64,000 bases of DNA from contig JAEWHG010000131.1 of NCBI GenBank assembly GCA_023387935.1, positions 1 through 64,000 on the forward strand, in the 5' to 3' direction. The translations under genes and the position numbers were made by a program. This stretch comes from Bacillota bacterium. GTDB taxonomy: Bacteria; Bacillota; Clostridia; Peptostreptococcales; Natronincolaceae. Below are positions 58,329 to 64,000 of the stretch, piece after piece. How positions within the stretch are numbered: the stretch's first letter is position 1; the number at the start of each line of letters is the position of its first letter. The notes beneath the pieces were generated by a model. That model searched no databases. It was not told where the DNA came from and saw nothing but the letters and a program-made list of their open reading frames with translations.

Positions 58329-59343
58329 AGCTATTATTCCAATATTTATTCCTCATAGAGGTTGTCCTCACGACTGCAGTTTTTGTAACCAAAAAAAAAT
58401 AGCGGGTACAGGAACAGATGTAACTGCAGATACGGTTTCTGAAATAATAAATGTGCAGCTAGAAAACCTAAAAAATACAGATCGAATCAAGGAAATAGCC
58501 TTTTATGGAGGAAGTTTTACTGGTTTACCTAAGGAACAACAAAGACAGCTTTTAACCATTGCTTATGATAAGAAAAGTCGAGGTTTAATTGAGGATATTC
58601 GTATCTCAACAAGACCGGACTATATAGATGAAGAAATTCTTGACTTGTTGGTAGAGTATGGTGTTTCAATAATTGAATTAGGTGTGCAATCTACAGATGA
58701 TGATGTTTTAAAATTAAATAATAGAGGACATTCAAAAAAAGATGTATTTAGGGCTGTATCTTTAATAAAGGAAAGAAAAATTCAGCTTGGACTTCAGATG
58801 ATGGTAGGATTATATGGGGATACGGAAAAAAAACTTCTAGATACAGCAAAGGATATTATTGATTGTAAACCTAATTTTGTTAGAATTTATCCAACTATAG
58901 TTATAAAAGATACTCTGTTAGAAAAGTTATATCTAGATGGTGATTACAGCCCAATCAGCCTTAATGAGGCTGTTTATTTGTGTAAACAGCTAGTTTTAGA
59001 GTTTAACAAACATGAAATACCAATTATTCGCTTAGGTTTGCAGGCCACAGAGGAAATATCCGTTGGAAGAGGCGTTGTAGCAGGACCTTACCATCCTGCT
59101 TTTAGAGAAATTGTAGAAACTGAAATTTTTAAAGATACTATAGAAGATAAAATAATAAATAAGGGAAATCTACGCGAAAAAACCTTAATTATATACTGCA
59201 ATCAAAAAGAATGCTCAAAGGTTTCGGGATACAATCAGTCTAATAAGCGTTACTTAGAAGATAAATATGGGTTTAAAAAGATTACAATTCTTCCTCGAAA
59301 TAATATTTGTCAAGGGGATGTGGATATAGAGATAATACAATAA
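58315..59343 (+). CDS. Elp3-like radical SAM protein
   Basis: The 342-residue protein has the cluster motif HRGCPHDCSFCNQKKI (C-x3-C-x2-C), FYGGSFTGLP, STRPDYID and LGVQSTDDDVL, which place it near Elp3/YhcC-type enzymes. There is no acetyltransferase half as in full Elp3. The position between rnc and smc is typical of Clostridia. Substrate unknown, possibly tRNA. It overlaps rnc by 14 bases, which suggests coupled translation. Confidence 0.88.
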   Translation: MRKSKAIIPIFIPHRGCPHDCSFCNQKKIAGTGTDVTADTVSEIINVQLENLKNTDRIKEIAFYGGSFTGLPKEQQRQLLTIAYDKKSRGLIEDIRISTRPDYIDEEILDLLVEYGVSIIELGVQSTDDDVLKLNNRGHSKKDVFRAVSLIKERKIQLGLQMMVGLYGDTEKKLLDTAKDIIDCKPNFVRIYPTIVIKDTLLEKLYLDGDYSPISLNEAVYLCKQLVLEFNKHEIPIIRLGLQATEEISVGRGVVAGPYHPAFREIVETEIFKDTIEDKIINKGNLREKTLIIYCNQKECSKVSGYNQSNKRYLEDKYGFKKITILPRNNICQGDVDIEIIQ

Positions 59344-59401
59344 TTATGTTAAAATATTTCAGTAGCTTTAATTTGTAGCATTAGTGCTTGGGGGGATATA
59401 T

Positions 59402-62400
59402 GTGCAACTTAAAAAATTAGAAATTCAGGGATTTAAGTCCTTTGCTAATAAAATAGAAATAAATTTTGAGTCTGGTATTACAGGTGTTGTTGGTCCTAAC
59501 GGTAGTGGAAAAAGTAATATTTCCGATTCGATACGCTGGGTGTTGGGAGAACAAAGCGCAAAAACACTCAGAGGAAGTAAGATGGAAGATGTTATCTTCT
59601 CAGGAACAGCTAATCGTAAACCACTAGGAATGGCAGAGGTGTCCATAACCTTGGATAATAGTGCTAAGACCTTGCCAATAGATTATGATGAATTAAGAAT
59701 TACAAGAAGGGTCTATAGATCGGGAGAGAGTGAATACTATTTAAATAAATCATCCTGTCGTCTCAAAGATGTACGAGAATTACTAATGGATACTGGTATT
59801 GGTAAGGATGGATATTCAATCATAGGACAAGGAAAAATAGATGAAATTTTAAGCAATAAATCTGAGGATCGAAGGCAAATTTTTGAAGAAGCCGCTGGAA
59901 TAGTAAAGTATAAAACTAGAAAAGATGAGGCTGAGAAGAAACTTTCTTCAACAAAAGAAAATCTGTTGAGAGTTTTAGATATAATAAACGAGTTAGAAGG
60001 TCAATTAGGACCTTTGGAAAGACAAAGTAAAAAGGCCAAAGAATTTAAAGTGCTAAAAGAAAAATTATTAAAATTAGAAGTAAATCTTTTCATTAAAGAG
60101 ATAGATAAAATAGATGGTGAATTAAAGCATATATATGAACAAATAAATGTGCTTAAAAAATCTATAGAAGAGCAACAAGGTGAAAAAAATATTTACAGTA
60201 CGAACTTAGAAGAATTAGAGAATTTAATTAATCAGTGTAATGCTCAAATATCTGATAAACAGGATGAGTACTATAATATTCAAAAAAACATTGAAAAAAT
60301 AGAAGGTCAAATTAATTTAAAAAAAGAACAATCAAATAATAACAATATAAATATTAAAAGAATCCAAATAGAAATAAAAGAAACTCAAGATGCCCAGGAA
60401 CAAGTCTCTCTAAAACTAGAGGAAAAGCTAGGGGACTTTAAAGAAATCTGTTCTGAACTAGATAATATTAAAGAATATCTTAACAATCAGGATCAGGAAT
60501 ATGCTGATTTATATGATATTAGTTCTAAAAGAGAAAAGGATGTAGAAGACTCTAAGGCTTTTATTATAGATACAATTAATGATATATCTGATCGGAAAAG
60601 TGAATCGAGAAGTTTAAAGACATTGTTAGATACAATGGAAGATAGATTGGAGCAGGTAAAGCTTGAGAATGATGGATATAAGAATAGAGTTTCGGAAAAA
60701 GAGAAAGAACTTAGTTGTCTTAAAGAGGATTTAAATAAATTAGAAACATACAGTAAAAGTATAGGGGAAAATATTAACCAAAACACGGATAGGAAAAATG
60801 ATTTAATTAAACATCTAAATAAAATCTCCATTGAGGTTAATGATCTTCAAAATAAACTTAGGAATAAGGAAACTAGAAAAAACATTATAGAAGAAATGGA
60901 AAAAGAGCATGAAGGTTTTAATAAAAGTGTAAAAAACATACTAAATGCTTGTAATAAAGACAAAGAGCTAGGAAATGGAATATTTGGAGCGGTTGCGGAT
61001 CTAATTCAAGTACCAAAGGGATACGAAGTATCTGTAGAGACAGCCCTAGGGCCAGCGCTTCAACATATTGTAAGTAAGGAAGAGAAGGATGGTAAGCGGT
61101 TAATCGAATATTTAAAAAAATATAATTTAGGTAGAATTACAGTTCTTCCATTAACAACGATACAAGAAAGATATATTACTAATGAAGAACTGAATATTAT
61201 TAAAAGCTTTAAAGATTGTGAGATCGCTTTAAATGTGATTATATTTAATGAGGATTTCAAAAATATTTTTTCCAGCTTACTATCTAGAGTGCTTATTGTG
61301 CCGAACCTAGAAAAAGGAATAGAACTTGCTAAGCGACTTAAGCATAAATTTAAAATTGTAACACTAGATGGTGATATTTTAAATATAGGAGGTTCGTTAA
61401 CGGGAGGAAGTGTTTCTAGTAAGAGTACAAGCATTTTAGGTAGAAAAAGAGAACTAGAGGAATTAATTGATGAAATAGATACTGTTAAAAAACAGCTTAT
61501 CATAAAAAACGAAGAATATTCAAATTTTGATAAAGAAATAAAAGAGGTCCTAGGTGAAATAGAATCCTTAAATGATAACTTGCAGGAAAACAGAATAAAG
61601 ATTGCTACAATAGGCAATAGCATTGAGCAATGTAACAAAGAGAGAATGGATATAAAAAATTTATACAATCATTCTGAAAATGAAATTAGACAAATAGAGA
61701 ATACAAAAAAAGAGACTATAGGTAGGTATGCGAACATTGAAAATGAAATAAAAAATTTAGAATCAGAAATTGAAAAGACTAAAGCTAAAGTAAGTTATAA
61801 TCAGCGGGATTTAGTTGAGAAGAAGCAACAACTAGATCATATGAATAATATGCTAACTGGATATAAGGTTCAATTAGCTACTGCAGAGGAGCAAAAAAAA
61901 TCATTTTTAATAGATATTGAGCGGTTACAAGAAATGATTAAGGATAATGAAAAAACTATATTAAATAAAGAAAATCAATTAAAAGAGAATAGTAATACTA
62001 AAATATTATGTGAGAATGAAATTAATGCCTTAGATAAGGAATTGAAGGACTTATGGTCTAAATTGCAAGCATATGAGTCTGAATTAAAGAAGCATAGAAA
62101 GAATAAAGAAGATCATTTAGTTAAAGAAACAGAATATAAGAAATTATTAAAGCAAGTGGAGTCTATCTTGTTAGAGCTTCAGGATAGTATGCATAAATTG
62201 GATGTAAAAAGGACCAGATTAGAAATGCAACAGCAAAGTTATTATACTAAGCTTTGGGAAGAATATGAACTTACCTATAATGAAGCTTTAAATCTTAAGG
62301 AAGAAATTCCTGATACTAGTAACGCTAGTAAAGAAATAAAAGTGCTTAAGGATAAGATAAAAGGACTCGGTACAGTCAACTTAGATTCTATAGATGAATA

Positions 62401-62986
62401 TGAGAAGATAAGAGAAAGATATGATTTTCTAAAAGACCAACAGGAGGATTTGAATCAAGCACAGAAATCCTTGGTTAAAGTAATTAGTGATATGGAAATA
62501 ACTATGCAAAAACAATTCTTAGATCAGTTTAAAATTATTAAAGAGAATTTCAACAATGTTTTTTCTAAGCTTTTTGGTGGTGGGAAAGCGGATTTGATTT
62601 TAGAGGATGAAGAAAATGTATTGGAATGTGGTATTGATATAATAGCTCAGCCACCAGGAAAAAAACTTCAAACATTATCTCTTCTTTCAGGGGGAGAGAG
62701 AGCTTTAACAGCGATATCTTTATTATTTGCAATCTTGTTAGTAAAGCCAAGTCCATTTTGCATACTGGACGAGATAGAAGCAGCTCTGGATGATGCTAAT
62801 GTATATAGATATGCTCAGTTTTTAGAAGAATTATCTAGTGATACTCAATTTATAGTTGTTACCCATAGAAAAGGAACTATGGAAAGTGCTGATGCACTAT
62901 ATGGAGTAACCATGGAAGATAGCGGTGTTTCAAGTCTGGTTTCAGTAAAACTATCGGATAATAAAAAAGATGAAATAGCAAGTTAG
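59402..62986 (+). CDS. smc: Chromosome segregation ATPase SMC
   Basis: Core of the bacterial condensin. Walker [13 protein letters not shown] lies near residue 32, then a long coiled coil (~170-500), the hinge (~510-680, [12 protein letters not shown] to GGSLTGGSV), the return coil and the C-terminal signature [11 protein letters not shown] with Walker [14 protein letters not shown]. ~1194 residues is normal. GTG 59402 follows GGGGGGAT by 5-6 bases; an ATG at 59400 is out of frame and a GTG at 59384 precedes the ribosome site. Confidence 0.97.
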   Translation: MQLKKLEIQGFKSFANKIEINFESGITGVVGPNGSGKSNISDSIRWVLGEQSAKTLRGSKMEDVIFSGTANRKPLGMAEVSITLDNSAKTLPIDYDELRITRRVYRSGESEYYLNKSSCRLKDVRELLMDTGIGKDGYSIIGQGKIDEILSNKSEDRRQIFEEAAGIVKYKTRKDEAEKKLSSTKENLLRVLDIINELEGQLGPLERQSKKAKEFKVLKEKLLKLEVNLFIKEIDKIDGELKHIYEQINVLKKSIEEQQGEKNIYSTNLEELENLINQCNAQISDKQDEYYNIQKNIEKIEGQINLKKEQSNNNNINIKRIQIEIKETQDAQEQVSLKLEEKLGDFKEICSELDNIKEYLNNQDQEYADLYDISSKREKDVEDSKAFIIDTINDISDRKSESRSLKTLLDTMEDRLEQVKLENDGYKNRVSEKEKELSCLKEDLNKLETYSKSIGENINQNTDRKNDLIKHLNKISIEVNDLQNKLRNKETRKNIIEEMEKEHEGFNKSVKNILNACNKDKELGNGIFGAVADLIQVPKGYEVSVETALGPALQHIVSKEEKDGKRLIEYLKKYNLGRITVLPLTTIQERYITNEELNIIKSFKDCEIALNVIIFNEDFKNIFSSLLSRVLIVPNLEKGIELAKRLKHKFKIVTLDGDILNIGGSLTGGSVSSKSTSILGRKRELEELIDEIDTVKKQLIIKNEEYSNFDKEIKEVLGEIESLNDNLQENRIKIATIGNSIEQCNKERMDIKNLYNHSENEIRQIENTKKETIGRYANIENEIKNLESEIEKTKAKVSYNQRDLVEKKQQLDHMNNMLTGYKVQLATAEEQKKSFLIDIERLQEMIKDNEKTILNKENQLKENSNTKILCENEINALDKELKDLWSKLQAYESELKKHRKNKEDHLVKETEYKKLLKQVESILLELQDSMHKLDVKRTRLEMQQQSYYTKLWEEYELTYNEALNLKEEIPDTSNASKEIKVLKDKIKGLGTVNLDSIDEYEKIRERYDFLKDQQEDLNQAQKSLVKVISDMEITMQKQFLDQFKIIKENFNNVFSKLFGGGKADLILEDEENVLECGIDIIAQPPGKKLQTLSLLSGGERALTAISLLFAILLVKPSPFCILDEIEAALDDANVYRYAQFLEELSSDTQFIVVTHRKGTMESADALYGVTMEDSGVSSLVSVKLSDNKKDEIAS

Positions 62987-62996
62987 GAGGAGTACT

Positions 62997-64000
62997 ATGT
63001 TTAAAAAATTTATTAACAAGATTACAGGAAGAGATAAGGAAAAAGAAAAAAAATTACAGGAGGAAGTACAAGATAGGTATGATGCAGATCAAATAGAAGG
63101 AGTAGAAGAAATAGTAGACGTTAAAGAAAGCTTCGAAGAGGAAGTTGAAGAAAGATTTGATGAAAATATTGAGGAAGAAGTTATAGAAAACGTTGAAGGT
63201 AAAGCTGAGGAAGAAGCTGAAATAGAAATAGTAGAAGAACAAGCTGAAATATATGAAGAAGAAATGGAAGAAATAGTAGAAGTGCAAGATGAAATATATG
63301 AAGAAGAAGTAGAAGAAGATATTGAAAGTGATGAGAACACAGAAGAAATTCAAGAAACTAAACCTAAGTTTAATTTATTTAATAGATTGAAGGAAGGACT
63401 TGCCAAAACAAAAAGTGGTATTACGGATAGAGTAGATAATCTACTTAAATCCTATAAGAAGATAGATGAAGATTTATTTGAAGAGCTTGAAGAGATTTTA
63501 ATAACATCAGATATTGGTGTTCAGACAACAATGGAAATAGTAGAAGATTTAAAAGCTAGGGTTAAAAAGGAAAAAGTAACTGATCCTTCTCAAGTAAAAA
63601 AACTACTTATGGATAAGCTAACAGAAATATTAGAAGAACTGCCGGATCCAAAGATTAACATTGAACCATCGCCAGCTATTATTTTGGTAGTAGGTGTAAA
63701 CGGTGTAGGAAAAACTACTTCTATTGGAAAAATGGCACATCGTTTTAAGAGCGAAGGTAAGAAGGTTTTACTAGCTGCTGGAGATACCTTTAGGGCAGCA
63801 GCCATTGATCAATTAAAAATTTGGGGGGACAGAGTTGGTGTAGATGTAATAAGACACCAAGAAGAGTCAGATCCTGCTGCGGTTATATATGATGCGATAC
63901 AGGCTGCAAAGGCAAGAAATATTGACGTTCTAATTTGCGATACGGCAGGTAGGCTTCATAATAAAAAGAATTTGATGAATGAGCTAGGTAAAATATTTAA
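62997..64000 (+). CDS. ftsY: Signal recognition particle receptor FtsY, N-terminal part
   Basis: The frame is open at the right edge, so the end is missing. An N-terminal basic start ([19 protein letters not shown]) leads to a very acidic region (residues ~20-120, mostly E, D, V, I) as in FtsY A domains. The N domain follows, then the G domain with [28 protein letters not shown] and [17 protein letters not shown] overlaps the smc stop, so smc and ftsY are co-transcribed as usual. Confidence 0.96.
   Translation, partial: MFKKFINKITGRDKEKEKKLQEEVQDRYDADQIEGVEEIVDVKESFEEEVEERFDENIEEEVIENVEGKAEEEAEIEIVEEQAEIYEEEMEEIVEVQDEIYEEEVEEDIESDENTEEIQETKPKFNLFNRLKEGLAKTKSGITDRVDNLLKSYKKIDEDLFEELEEILITSDIGVQTTMEIVEDLKARVKKEKVTDPSQVKKLLMDKLTEILEELPDPKINIEPSPAIILVVGVNGVGKTTSIGKMAHRFKSEGKKVLLAAGDTFRAAAIDQLKIWGDRVGVDVIRHQEESDPAAVIYDAIQAAKARNIDVLICDTAGRLHNKKNLMNELGKIF

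Noticed and set aside
61060..61668. 202-codon open frame on the minus strand inside smc
   Set aside because: It is antisense to the conserved hinge region of smc, has low-complexity hydrophobic content and no ribosome site; a shadow of the AT-rich coding strand.
63054..63353. 99-codon minus-strand frame made almost only of F, Y, I and S
   Set aside because: It mirrors the acidic GAA/GTA-rich part of ftsY on the other strand and is not a real protein.

Overview
The window is a 64 kb piece of a low-GC, spore-forming Firmicute chromosome. The presence of SpoIVA, YlbJ and YteA-family proteins, together with AT-rich codon use, TTG/GTG starts with strong AGGAGG sites, FabK instead of FabI and a FapR regulon, points to the class Clostridia. 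Gene order and protein character suggest something close to Alkaliphilus; that placement is inference, since no 16S gene is present. Nearly all genes are on the + strand. The exceptions are rqcH, rpmB, ylbJ and tmcAL. No tRNA, rRNA, IS element, prophage or CRISPR array was seen.

Layout. 1-5.4 kb: end of a DUF512 radical-SAM gene, der, plsY, gpsA, spoIVA (ribosome assembly, phospholipid synthesis, spore coat base). 5.4-10.4 kb: a less conserved stretch with a tiny LexA-boxed gene, a TPR protein, a DUF4153 membrane protein, an MBL-fold hydrolase, a small membrane protein and two large RNA hairpins. 10.4-14.5 kb: division cluster (HlyD-like protein, yggS, sepF, yggT, ylmH, divIVA). 14.7-19.4 kb: mtnN, aroF-type DAHP synthase, a DUF5665 protein, a YteA-type zinc-finger protein, lspA, rluD, pyrR. 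19.4-25.5 kb: rqcH (minus), dapF, yicC, remA, gmk, rpoZ, coaBC. 25.7-38.5 kb: priA, def, fmt, DUF116, yugP-type protease, rsmB, rlmN, PP2C phosphatase, prkC, rsgA, rpe, thiN. 38.6-45.2 kb: a 54-aa membrane protein, rpmB (minus), asp23, fakA, recG, rsmD, coaD and a coiled-coil protein. 45.2-50.3 kb: ylbJ and tmcAL (minus), ackA, yceD, rpmF. 50.4-57.3 kb: fapR-plsX-fabH-fabK-fabD-fabG-acpP-fabF. 57.6-64 kb: rnc, an Elp3-like radical SAM gene, smc and the start of ftsY.

The genes mostly form the core growth programme: translation start and quality control (def, fmt, rsmB, rlmN, rqcH, ylmH), membrane lipid supply under FapR control, division and chromosome organisation (sepF, divIVA, smc, ftsY), and serine/threonine signalling (prkC with its phosphatase).

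The least expected signals lie between genes. (1) A 27-codon gene at 5454-5537 has its own sigma-A promoter, two LexA-type SOS boxes and its own terminator, so it looks like an SOS-induced micropeptide. (2) A 77-bp repeat family has four gap-free copies, each sitting just after a rho-independent terminator or another copy. (3) A GC-rich branched hairpin stands before the HlyD-like gene. (4) A palindrome covers the ackA promoter, and a FapR-like operator sits just downstream of the fapR promoter.
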